42,548 bases of DNA, from positions 1 through 42,548 of the forward strand of contig MSJI02000477.1 in assembly GCA_001931905.2 (NCBI GenBank). Direction: 5' to 3'. This document shows, piece after piece, positions 19,248 to 29,400 of this stretch. The stretch is from Cladosporium sp. IMV 00045. Its lineage: Eukaryota; Ascomycota; Dothideomycetes; Cladosporiales; Cladosporiaceae. Each line of letters opens with the position of its first letter. The first letter of the stretch is position 1. A model generated the notes under the pieces. That model searched no databases. It was not told where the DNA came from and was given only the letters and a program-made list of their open reading frames with translations. The position numbers were made by a program, and so were the translations under genes.

Positions 19248-20696
19248 CTACGTGCTTCCAGGCCCACCGAGAAGGGCGAATCGCCTAACAATGCTGGGGC
19301 CAATTTCCTCGTACTCTGCCTTGGTGTGGCAGTAGCTCTTGAACTCAGGCGTCTGGCCGAGCAGAGAGCCACCGAACCAGGGACCGTGTCTCTGCCTCTT
19401 GTGCGTGATGACCTGCACGTCCAGGCCGCCGGACTTGGCCGCGTTGCCGGCCTTGGCCTCGGAGGCCTGGATGCGCTCGTCGACCAGGTGGCGGATGTCG
19501 CGCTGCAGGCGGCGGCCGAAGTCTTTGTACAGCGTCGAACCGCCGGAGAGGACGATGTTCTTGTAGAGGCCGCGGCGCACGTCGATGGGGGAGGTTTGGA
19601 TGGTCGTGTCGACGATGTTGGGGAGGGGAGTGAGGAAGTCGGACGAATAGATTTCCGGGTTGAAGAAGATCTCGGGCGCCAGGAAGCGCTCGTAGCCGAC
19701 GTCGACGGTCACGCTGCGGCCACCCGGTTGGCGGGCGTCGAAGGCCTTGAAGCGATCTGCGGGCTCGCGGTCGAAGCGGGCGAATTCCTTGACGATGTCC
19801 GGGCTGACGTAGCAGTGCTCTTCCTTGATGCGCTCGGCGGTCTTGAGAGAGCTGTCGGGCTCGCCGCGGTCACGCAGCATTGACTGCACGAAGTAGGTGA
19901 TGTCGCGACCGGCGATGGGTATGCTCTTGATGCTGCTGCCGATGACATAGCCCTCGGCCACGGGGATGACGTGAGTGACACCCTCACCAGAGTCGATGAC
20001 GGTACCGGTCAAGCTGCGGTCCTGCACCTTGCTGCTTGTCCATGAAGCTGCGAGTGCGAGCACGGCTTGTACGGCAATGTAGAGACCAGCGCAGTTGAAT
20101 GACTCGAACATGATCTCGGCAGTGTTCTCGCGGTTCTCGGGCGGGTTGAGGGGAGGTTCGGTGAGCAGGAAGTGGTGGTCCTCGGGCTCGACGCGAAGGT
20201 ATTTGAACATGCTGTTGGACCAGAAGCGCTCCATGTGATCCCAGTTTTCTATTTGTCCATGGCGGATGGGGTAGTGCAGACCGTAGCCTGCGCCTGATGT
20301 CAGCTGCCTGCTCCACAGATCGTGCAATCGTATACATGTATCCACGCTCAAACATACCCGGTCCGGAAGCGGCGGCGAGCGCCTCGTCTCCAATGAAAAA
20401 GTCAAGATCTTCTGTGCCTCTCTTTCCCGATAGATGTCCACCACCTGCGCCGCCGGTCAAGAAGGTAGGCTTGTTCGCAACAGCTGGACGGCCGGATCCC
20501 GAGCCTCCGGCACCGCCTGTCGGGCCCTTGGTTGCGATTGCGGTAGGAAAGACGAATGATGGAGAGTCGTTGCCAGCGAAACCGAGTTTGGAGTAGCCCG
20601 TACCGCTGTGGGAAGTGTCAGTCAGGACGTGCCGATACCGAGGCGGATAGTAGGTACTAACTTGTCCATGACAACGGCGGGAGTTTGGTTCGCCAT
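19248..20696 (-). CDS. ARP3: Actin-related protein 3 (Arp2/3 complex)
   Basis: Arp3 pairs with Arp2 to nucleate branched actin filaments, in fungi mainly at endocytic actin patches. Exons are complement(20662..20696), complement(20358..20605) and complement(19248..20287). The introns are 56 nt (GTTAGT...CACAG) and 70 nt (GTATGTT...CGCAG, with CTGAC). The product is 440 residues, as expected. Splicing restores [20 protein letters not shown], the actin phosphate-1 loop. The exon 2/3 join gives [20 protein letters not shown]. Further actin-fold signatures are [49 protein letters not shown] and a C-terminus reading [20 protein letters not shown] Gly-rich insert ([10 protein letters not shown]) in subdomain 2 and a short spacer before [11 protein letters not shown] are fungal features. 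The gene is divergent from the taspase gene. Confidence 0.97.
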
Positions 20697-21682
20697 TCTG
20701 AGTCGCAAGGAAGGGGTAAGGGCGCAATCGCCTGGGGGAGTGTCTGAATGAGGCTGAACTGGTGGTGTCGTAAAATATCAGGCGGGCGTGGGCGTCTTCG
20801 TGGCAAGATGTAGTAGTGCTTGATCAATGGCCGCCTGGCAAGTGTGGTGAGAGCTCCAGCGATGTTACGTACGGTGGCAGAGCGGAACCAAGCCGATGCC
20901 TCTCCACACCCCACTTCGTCCTGCAACTTGGAGACCTGTGCGAGCATGAAGATACACCAAATACATGTATGCCAGCAATATGACGAAACAAGTTTTTGAG
21001 CGGAGTATTGTAGTTGCACTTTTTTTTTTTTTGTCACTGACAAAAATCTGAGTTGCTGCTTGGGATGTATTTTATTGCCTTCGTCCACCGAAATATCACC
21101 ACGAGGCGTATCATTCGCACGCCGTCTCCTCCTTAACCCCCTCTGTTGTGACCTTACGTTCTCCAATCGTGTATGCAGGTACCTGCAAACGCCTGCATCC
21201 ACCATGAATCCCGGCATCGGAAATACTGCACATGTTCTTTTGCTTCTACATAATGCACTATTGTGTCGATTGAGAGAGCGTTTCTTGAAGATGCGGGTCT
21301 TTTGATGTTGCTTCCGAAGTCTCGTTACCGACCAGCGACCTGGAACGACGTCGAGTCGCTCCTTCCATGTCAGACCTCAACCCTCTCTCTGGAAGACAGA
21401 GAAAGAACGGCATCGCCCTTTGAATCTCTCATCGTCCCAATCCCGAATTCTACGTTCACCACCATTCACTCCATCTCCTCATCCATCACCCTTATCCTTG
21501 CCCCATTCTCTCTTCCTTCTTCCTCCTTCACTCCCATCCGCCTCCTTGGCCACAGGGGATAATTCTTCATCAACATCGTTTCCACATCAAATCACGTTCA
21601 CTGGCACCGAACACAAGCGCCTTTCCACGACAGTCCACGCACATGCTACGCGACGAATAATCGCTGTCACCAGACCCGTCAT
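20697..21682. promoter_or_regulatory. Divergent upstream region of ARP3 and the taspase gene
   Basis: This stretch of about 1 kb has no recognisable gene. A T13 tract lies at 21020-21032. From about 21350 to 21600 the plus strand is strongly CT-rich, as expected for a leader or promoter feeding the plus-strand side. Several short frames overlap in different phases and are not called. Confidence 0.45.
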
Positions 21683-22168
21683 ATGTCCATCTGGACACAC
21701 TATCACGCGCTTGCCGAATACATCACTCTTCAATACGTTTCCGAATTGCGCACCGTCGTGGATACAGCTACATCCATTATCGACCGAGAGCTCGAAACCC
21801 AGAGCCTGTCAAGTGAGCGCGGTCTTGCGACAGCAAGAAGAGATTTTTCCAAAACTCTTCACCGCACTGTGATCACCGTCAAGGAGGCGCCCAGCGTGAC
21901 AACCTACGGACAATCTGCTCGATCTTGTCTCCTCTCGCCCGAGGTTTTTCGGGAAGTTCTCAGAACTCATCACCGTCCACACGGTATCAGAGTCATCCGA
22001 GGACCTTTCAAACACTCTCTCTTCAGCCTGAAGCCTGCATTACACCAGTGGCAAGACCGCTTGCTTGTCGACGATCTCAGTCAACCAGAGCTACTCTTCG
22101 CACTCCTCTGGGAAGTATCACACGGTCTTGTCGATCCTTCGCGGTTCGTCCGTGATGTTTTCCAATAA
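21683..22168 (+). CDS. Possible unrecognised 161-residue protein overlapping the taspase start
   Basis: An ATG opens 161 codons that end with TAA at 22166-22168, 14 nt past the taspase ATG and in a different frame. Codon use leans to C-ending codons, as in the neighbouring genes. The peptide looks protein-like, with ITLQYVSELRTVVDTATSII, DFSKTLHRTVITVKEAPSV and LLFALLWEVSHGLVDPSRFV. I know no matching family. It could be a small independent gene, a long upstream ORF that lowers taspase translation, or an exon of something longer. Chance is not excluded. Confidence 0.3.
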   Translation: MSIWTHYHALAEYITLQYVSELRTVVDTATSIIDRELETQSLSSERGLATARRDFSKTLHRTVITVKEAPSVTTYGQSARSCLLSPEVFREVLRTHHRPHGIRVIRGPFKHSLFSLKPALHQWQDRLLVDDLSQPELLFALLWEVSHGLVDPSRFVRDVFQ

Positions 22169-24073
22169 AAGAGCCAAAAAGTTCGGCGATACTGCTTGCA
22201 TCTTCGTCCATGCAGGCGCTGGCTACCACAGTATCGCAAATGAGATGACCCACCTCTCTGCTTGCAACGAGTGCGTACACATGCAGCCACTTCTGTCTAG
22301 GCATTACTAACGAATCGCAGTGCAGCCAAACTTGCCATGAATGTGCTCAAAACAGGGGGATCGGCGGTAGACGCGGTCGAGATAGCCATCAAGTGTCTCG
22401 AAGATCGTGAGATCACCAACGCTGGATACGGAAGCAACCTCGCTGTGGATGGCGTTGTGGAATGCGATGCGCTCATGGTCGACCACAATGGGCGCAGTGG
22501 CGGTGCGGGTGCCGTGGCTCGTAAGTTGCTTCTGCGACATCTTCTTGGTCCGAACTAACACCCTTTAGAAATCAAAAACCCAATCTCCCTCGCTCGGCTT
22601 CTACTAGACCACTCGGCCACACAGCTTTCTTTACGACGCGTTCCTCCAAATCTGTTGGTCGGCCAAGGAGCTACGGATTTCGCCCACGAGCATGGGATGC
22701 CTATCGCTCGCTTCGACTCGCTCGTTTCACCCGCTGCACAAGAACGTTGGAGACGTTGGAGTCGAGATCTCATAATCGCAGAGCGCAAAGCACGGGATGC
22801 AGAGGCGGCGCGATATGGTATATCTCCGGCGCCGTCTGAGGCGGAATATGATCCTGGACACCTGGCAGCAACCCAAGAGAGAAGGCGCAAGAACTACACC
22901 ATCGCAATGGCGGAAGCTCTGGTAAACGACGCACAGCCTGTTTCGCCACCGGCTTCTGATGATCAGAAGATGCTCGGCCATTCATCTTCGTCGCCCTCTC
23001 GGGCAAGTTCTGCTGTGTCGATTCCTCAGATCTACAACACAAATATGATCACACCTAACAGCGACGACGGCTACACCGACCCCTATGGACCTCCTGGTCC
23101 GCTGATGCGTCAGGGTGCCAGATACTCGGCAAGTGCGTCTCCTGGCATTTCGAATACGGACATACACGGAGCTGCGATGATGCCTGGCAGCAGAGACGGC
23201 GGCTACCCTGTTCCAAGCGAGGACGAGCTTGAAGTGAAAGGCAACAGCACCCGCGGAAGCTTATCAGTTGAGATTGGATCATCCAGTGCATGGAATGATG
23301 GAGCGTCCGGCAATGATCCTGTCACCTCGAGTTCACTTCCGAGCTTGTCATTGAACGAAATACCACAGCTTGGTCCCGCACCCGCCGAGTCTCCCCTGGC
23401 CTCACCTGCTCTGGACTCAGGTGTACCAACGCCACATGCCGAATCATCAGACGAACCACTCTTTAGTGACGGGCAGTCACCTATGCCAACATCCGCTGCG
23501 CCTGACTCCATCACTGACACTGTCGGTGCAATCGCAATCGACATGTACGGCAACATTGCATGCGGTGCCTCCTCCGGAGGGATTGGGATGAAACATCGTG
23601 GACGCATCGGTCCTGCTGCTCTTGTCGGGATTGGAGCCGCCATCATTCCCGTAGATCCCGATGACCCGGACCGCACCACTGTCGCAACGGTGACCAGCGG
23701 TACTGGAGAGCACATGGGAACCACCATGGCTGCCTCTGTCTGCTCCAACAGAATTTTCTTCTCACAACGCCGTACGCCTGGCGGTGGCACGGAGGATGTC
23801 ACCGAGGACGAAGCGCTCAAAGGCTTCATCGATCGCGACTTCATGGGCCACCCCTCGGTCCGCAACAGTCAGTCAACAGGCGCAATCGGCATGCTGTCAG
23901 TCAAACGCACAAGCGAGGGTGCATGGCTTTACTACGCGCACAATACCGATTCCTTCGCCATCGCAAGCATGAGCTCCGAGGACACCAGACCGTCGTGCTC
24001 TATGAGCAGGAGCAGAGGCGGCGGCGCCGTCGCTCAAGGTGGCAAGGGGATTCGCTTCCGGAGGAAAAAGTGA
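22155..24073 (+). CDS. Threonine aspartase (taspase-1-like, N-terminal nucleophile hydrolase)
   Basis: Exons are 22155..22270, 22321..22520 and 22569..24073. The introns are 50 nt (GTGCGT...GCAG, with CTAAC) and 48 nt (GTAAGT...TTAG, with CTAAC). The product is 606 residues. This family is made as a proenzyme that cuts itself before a threonine, which becomes the nucleophile of the beta subunit; taspases then cleave after aspartate. Visible parts are FVHAGAGYHS, KTGGSAVDAVEIAIKCLED, ITNAGYGSNLAVDG and VPPNLLVGQGATDFA. The self-cleavage site is D-T in SITDTVGAIAIDMYGNIACG, with Thr423. SSGGIGMKHRGRIGPAALVG and TSGTGEHMGTTMAA, the substrate pocket, follow. Human taspase-1 is 420 residues with Thr234; here a Ser/Pro-rich spacer of about 180 residues lies before the cleavage site. 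The protein ends in a basic GGKGIRFRRKK tail. The substrate is unknown. Confidence 0.92.
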
Positions 24074-24684
24074 GAGCCTGCTCGGCCGTCTACAATCGTC
24101 AATCAGAGCTCCATGCTCCGTCTTCTACAAACCTCATTTCCTTCCCTTTCACTCCTACGAGCGCCTCGCAAACCTAGGTTGGACAGCGACAAACCGGAAC
24201 AAGCGTGGCTTGCTTTCTTCACTCGACATGTCCTACGGCTGAGCACTCTACCTTGCTTTGTTTCTTTCCTACATTTCTCCACTACAGTTGCGAATGCATA
24301 CCCAGATAGAGCATCCCTAGTATAGCTTAGCATAGATGTAATGATGAATGAAGATCCTTTCTCAGACGAGCGTAGAAATCAAGCCTGTAGGACTCATGAT
24401 CCTTGCGAACGGGAAGATCTATCCTCGCAATTGAGACGCGCAAGAGCCTCTCCTACATTCCTTTACAGTGACCAGGAAAATACGAAAGCCACAAACTGTA
24501 TCGTACATTGACTTGTTACACGATCGCGGACGCAAAAGAAGAAACTCCCTTTTGGCAGAAATGCGAGCAGAACCCACGAACCCAAAAACGCCTCGCTAAA
24601 CCATTCGATCCCCAAAACCCAAAGCACCAATCTCTCCCCACCCCACCCCCCCAACCCATCACGAACATCCTCTCCCCTCTCATC
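24074..24684. other. Convergent 3' region between the taspase gene and TFB4
   Basis: These 611 bp between two stop codons hold no coding-like frame. The right part (about 24570-24680) is C/A-rich (CCCCACCCC-type words) and probably belongs to the TFB4 3' untranslated region. No perfect AATAAA is obvious on either strand. Confidence 0.5.
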
Positions 24685-25854
24685 CTACGCCGGCGCCGGC
24701 GTCCCCCCCGCGCTCCCTGGCGTCTCCACCCCACCGGCCTCAACAGCCCTCTTCTTCTTTTTCTTTTTCGGTCTAGGCACAACAGCCGGTTTGCGCCCAT
24801 AGCTCGCCAGCGCCAGATGGCTGCCGCACGTCAGGCACGTCGCGTCCGGCACGGGCTCGCAGAAAATGCTCAGGCAGATGCTGCACACGAAGCCCACGTC
24901 GACGATGCGGCGGTGGCAGAAGCAGGCGGCGCGGAAATCGACGCCTCCTCCTCCTCCACCGCTGCTCGAGCTGGCGCTCGCTTGGGAGGGGAGGATGAGG
25001 TTTTGTCGTGCCGTCGGGTCGGGGAGATAGGCGAGCATGAGGGTTTGGAGGAGGCCGGAGTGTGCGCTGGGGGTGGTGCAGGAGAGGTGGATGCCGCCGG
25101 TGGCGTCGGTGGCTTGTTGGAGGAAGGTGCTGGTGGAGGCGAGGGAGAGGACGTCGATGGGGATGGAGAGGCGTTGGGCGGCGAAGATGGCGTTCATGGT
25201 TGGGATGTACTGTGCGCTGTTGTCGGGGCTGGTGCTGAGGATGAGGATGCGCGAGGTGGAAGTGCCTTGGGCGCCGCCGTTGCGGGTGTCGGTGGTGGAG
25301 GAGCTGTTCGGGTCGGAGTAGTTGAAGGAGGATTGCGCTGTTTGAGTCGCCGTGGGGCCTGAGGCGGTTGCTTTGGAGGTGTGTGTGAGGGCGAGCGTGA
25401 GGGCGCCGGCGGTCATGGTTGTGGGTGTTGAGCTGAGGGCGGTGGGGGTTGTGGCTGCTAGGAGGGCTTGGAGGTTGCTCGTTATGGCTCGCTCGACGGC
25501 GGCGAAGGGGCGGTATTTGTTGGCGTCGTCGGGTGGCGCTGGTCGGGTGGGATCGACGCTACCGTTTGCCATATCTACATCGCCATTGGGTGTGTTGTGT
25601 TTCTTGGGCGGTGTTGGATAGAGCCATTCTGCTTTTTCCACATGGCTGGCGAGCACGGCGACGCTGTTGGCGGGATTGATTGCCAGGTGGGCGTTGAGGA
25701 AGACCAGTAGACTCGCAAGCGCTTTGTGTAGAGGTAGGCTGGACGAGATGAGGTTCCAGGCGTGAGGGTTCGTGTCGAGGATGACGGTGAGGAGGGAGGA
25801 GGGAGCGCCGGTGTCTGCCTCGACGGAGCGGCTGGTTGCGTCGACGGCGTTCAT
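24685..25854 (-). CDS. TFB4: TFIIH core subunit Tfb4 (p34)
   Basis: Tfb4 is a structural subunit of the TFIIH core, which opens DNA in RNA polymerase II initiation and nucleotide-excision repair. It is a single exon of 389 residues. The N-terminal two thirds form a von Willebrand A-like fold: SLLTVILDTNPHAWNLI, SLPLHKALASLLVFLNAHL, RILILSTSPDNSAQYIPTMN and IDVLSLASTSTFLQQATDAT. It is interrupted by fungal inserts rich in Thr, Ser and Pro at about 85-205. A Ser-Gly run (SSSSGGGGGG) precedes the C-terminal zinc-binding segment, with cysteines at about 311, 313, 324, 327, 332, 340 and 343 (CFCHRR, CSIC, CLTC). A polylysine stretch (KKKKKK) and a Gly/Pro/Ala tail end the protein and may direct it to the nucleus. 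The gene is divergent from DYN1. Confidence 0.95.
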   Translation of the reverse strand: MNAVDATSRSVEADTGAPSSLLTVILDTNPHAWNLISSSLPLHKALASLLVFLNAHLAINPANSVAVLASHVEKAEWLYPTPPKKHNTPNGDVDMANGSVDPTRPAPPDDANKYRPFAAVERAITSNLQALLAATTPTALSSTPTTMTAGALTLALTHTSKATASGPTATQTAQSSFNYSDPNSSSTTDTRNGGAQGTSTSRILILSTSPDNSAQYIPTMNAIFAAQRLSIPIDVLSLASTSTFLQQATDATGGIHLSCTTPSAHSGLLQTLMLAYLPDPTARQNLILPSQASASSSSGGGGGGVDFRAACFCHRRIVDVGFVCSICLSIFCEPVPDATCLTCGSHLALASYGRKPAVVPRPKKKKKKRAVEAGGVETPGSAGGTPAPA

Positions 25855-26441
25855 TATGGCAAGGCTGTGTGTGTTTTATGGGTGTATTTTGAGAAAAGAG
25901 AAAGAGATTTATCTTCAGCTCATGTTGTCCTGGTCCTCCTTCTGCCAAAACACAGTGTGAATTGGTTTGCTCCGAAGCGCTTGTCTGGTCGGTCGTTTGA
26001 CATGTGATCGTCGAAAGTGTTGTGAGGTAATCATCATCAGTCGGCTGTCTGAGGCTCTCCCGCGCTTGAGACCTGGGGAAAGCTCCCCCGAACCTGCGGC
26101 GGACGAAACATCGACTTGTGCCAGTATAATTCAGGCCGCGACCAACGCGTCCTCCTGTTGTAGATAATCCACCGCTACACATCCCACTTCTCTCCCACCA
26201 ACACACCCACCGCTTCGAGTCAGCAAGAGGACGCAGTACTGCGGTCCTCCTAATCCTGCTTTTATCACATTCATTTCACGCCACTGTAATACCAACAATT
26301 CGTTCTAGCGTGGGGGAAATAAAGTAATCGGACCCCTGTTTCTGCATCGAAGATAGACGCACTCGTCTCGACACCTTCCTCCGAATACCGCACAACGAGC
26401 GATGATCGCATTCGAACCGACGCAGAACTGTTAGACACATC
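25855..26441. promoter_or_regulatory. Divergent promoter region of TFB4 and DYN1
   Basis: These 587 bp lie between the two start codons. Minus-strand frames here are continuations of TFB4 shadows. No TATA box, CCAAT pair or other strong element was recognised. The dynein ATG sits in a GACACATCATGGAGG context. Confidence 0.5.
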
Positions 26442-29400
26442 ATGGAGGATCCTGTGGTCCAGGGAGCCAACGGTGTAGGCAACGGCTCGCCTACTACACC
26501 ATCCCCAAACACCGTCGACCCTCAGGACATAATCAAATACCTTTCGAACGTGCTAGAGGTCACTTTGGGCGCTACAAGCGATGAATTGAAGAGCCAGGGA
26601 AGCTTGTTGAGCGAATCATTGATCGAAGAGACACTGGCAAGATGCACCCGGTTTGCTCTGGAAGCCCAGGTTGCGCTGTACGTGTTGAAGGAGGCTGCTG
26701 TTGGTGACAGCACGGTGCAGACGAATGGCGATGCGGTGATGGAGCAGGCGGTATACACATTGAGTACGGAACTGTCCTATTCGTCAAGAACGCTGGCATG
26801 CGTTGCATTCCTGAAGAGACCCAGCCCGATCACTTCGGACCTTCCTGTGGCAAAGCAGATGTCCGTCGTCAACCTGCCCTTGTCTGGAATCTTGGGAAAT
26901 GCCAGCGACTCTGGATCATCGATGGCGCCCTACGAAAGCCTTCATTCGCTACTTCGCGGAGCGATCGCACCTTTCTTCGAGGCGGCGGCGAGAGGCTCCG
27001 AACCTTCAAGCGACAAGCTCAGGGCAGACGGCGATTCAAGAACGGGCATCACAGGAGCAAGGAGGCGCTTGGCGGAGCTCGACAGCAGCTTGCTCAACCT
27101 TCTACAGAACAGCGAGGTGTTGGAGCCAAAGCTGCAGATACACGAGGCTGTCCACAAACAGCTAGAGGACTCGCATGGCGATGCGGCGGCGGCTATTGCG
27201 CAAATCCCCGACAACATCCTGTCGAACAGCGGCATTCTCAACAAGCTACAGGCCATGGCGAACGACTGGATCAGGCAGATTCGAGAATTCACAAAGCAAG
27301 CAGACGAACGCCCTGTGGGTAGTGCCACGCAGGAGAAGAACTTTTGGCTAGCGATGGAATCCGCGATCGAGAGCATTGAAGAGCAGCTCGCTGGTCCAGG
27401 CGTGCAATTGACGATGAAGATTCTTGAAAAGGCGAAAAGACATGGTGTCACAGCTAGCTTCCAGTCCGACACTGGACTGAAAGAAACCAAGGACCGCGTA
27501 CAGCGATACAATCAGCTTTTCCATGGCTTTCCTATCGAGGAGGTCTTGAATGCGACCAACATCGAGAAGCTGCAGGAAGCGATAGAGCAGGTGTTTGCCC
27601 ACCTGAACAAGAAGCTTCGTATCTGTCCGTATCCCGTGAAGCGAGCCTTGCCACTTGTTGAGGCAATCTCCTCCGATTTGGACCAGAAAATACACAAGTT
27701 GATCCACGGGCGCACTCTGATGCAGATGAATTTCGAGGACTTCCAGAAAATCATCGCCACAGTGAATGATCTGTGGTCCGCCTGGGATGAGAACATCAAA
27801 GAGTTCACAAACGTCGCTCGCGAAGTGACTAGGCGACGCAACGACAAGTTCATCCCAATCAAGGTGCAGAAAAGACACGACAAAACCCAAGATCGCCTGG
27901 AGTACATTGAGACCTTCCGAGACAACCACGAACAACTACAGAGAACCATCGCCAACGTCCTCGGCCCTGAAGAAGAGGGTTCGGAAACTGTAGACGGCTC
28001 CGCAGCTCCTGTGATCGTCGAAGAGATTGGAGACGTTGATGCCATCGAGGAAATCTCTCAAGCCTATACTGCCGTGAAGGATGTCGATGTTCTGGACACA
28101 TCGCCCGCTGGAGAACAGCTGTGGACACAGGCCGAAGCAGCTTATAACGAGCGCACGGCGAGAGTTGAAAACTCCATCATCGCCAGGTTGCGTGACCGCC
28201 TCGCAATCGCGAAGACTGCGAACGAAATGTTCCGTGTCTTTTCCAAGTTCAACGCACTTTTCGTTCGCCCGAAAATTAGGGGCGCCATTGCAGAGTACCA
28301 GGTACAACTCATCAACAAGGTCAAGGACGACATCGAGGGTCTTCAAACACGTTTCACCCATCAATATGGTCAGTCCGAAGCCCATGCAATGGCTCAATTG
28401 CACGATCTGCCACCCATCTCCGGCGCTATCATTCGTGCGAAGCAGGTTGAGCGCCAGCTTGATACCTACATGCGCAAGATTGAAGATATCCTTGGTTCGA
28501 AATGGGCACAACACACAGAGGGACAGCGGCTCTTCGCATTGGGCGAGCGGTTCAGAGAGCGACTTGATACCAAGCCAATCTTCGATGACTGGCTTCGCGA
28601 CATCCACCACAAGCACCTGAGCATCTCTGGCCGTCTCTTCATGATCGAACGCAACAGAGTCAAGAACAATCAACTCGAAGTCCACGTCAACTTTAACCAG
28701 CAAGTCATCACTCTCTTCAAAGAAGTACGCAACCTTCTTTGGCTCAACTTCAACGTTCCTCATAGCATCAGCAACGTTTCCAAGGAAGCTCGTCGCGTGT
28801 ATCCTTTTGCCGTCAGCCTGATGGAGAGCCTTACCACCTATGACCAGACCAACCTGGCAATTGACTCCATGCCTCAAGTGGCAATGTTGCTCAGTAATTA
28901 CCGTAACACGGTTCAACTTTTCATCGCCAAAGGTGCACCATTACGCTGGGATACGTTTGTTCTTGCTTACGATATCCACGTCCGCTCAGCGGGCAACGAA
29001 CGGGATCCTGCCGCCCGTGGCGAGGACAACCGACACGTCCAATTCGTTAGAGATCTTGGAAACTCGATTTCCACTCTGCAAGCCAAGGTGTCTACGCTCT
29101 CTACTATCCAAGTCTCGGCCGATGCCGCTCTGCGTGAGCTGCAAACCTGTGGCTTTGTGCAAGATGCTTTCCGATCTCATCTGGAGGCCATGCAGCGTGC
29201 CGTCGACCAGCTCAACCTTGAGTCTTATGCAAACATTGCTTACTGGGTTGCGAGAACCAACGACAAGATTGTTGAAACCCTGCACAATCGCCTTCAGCAA
29301 GCTCTCAAAGACTGGTTTGAAGACTTTGAGGATCCCACACACTCGGGCGAGAAGGAGGCTGGCACGCCCAATATCGAGACGTTCAATCACGACGTGGTCA

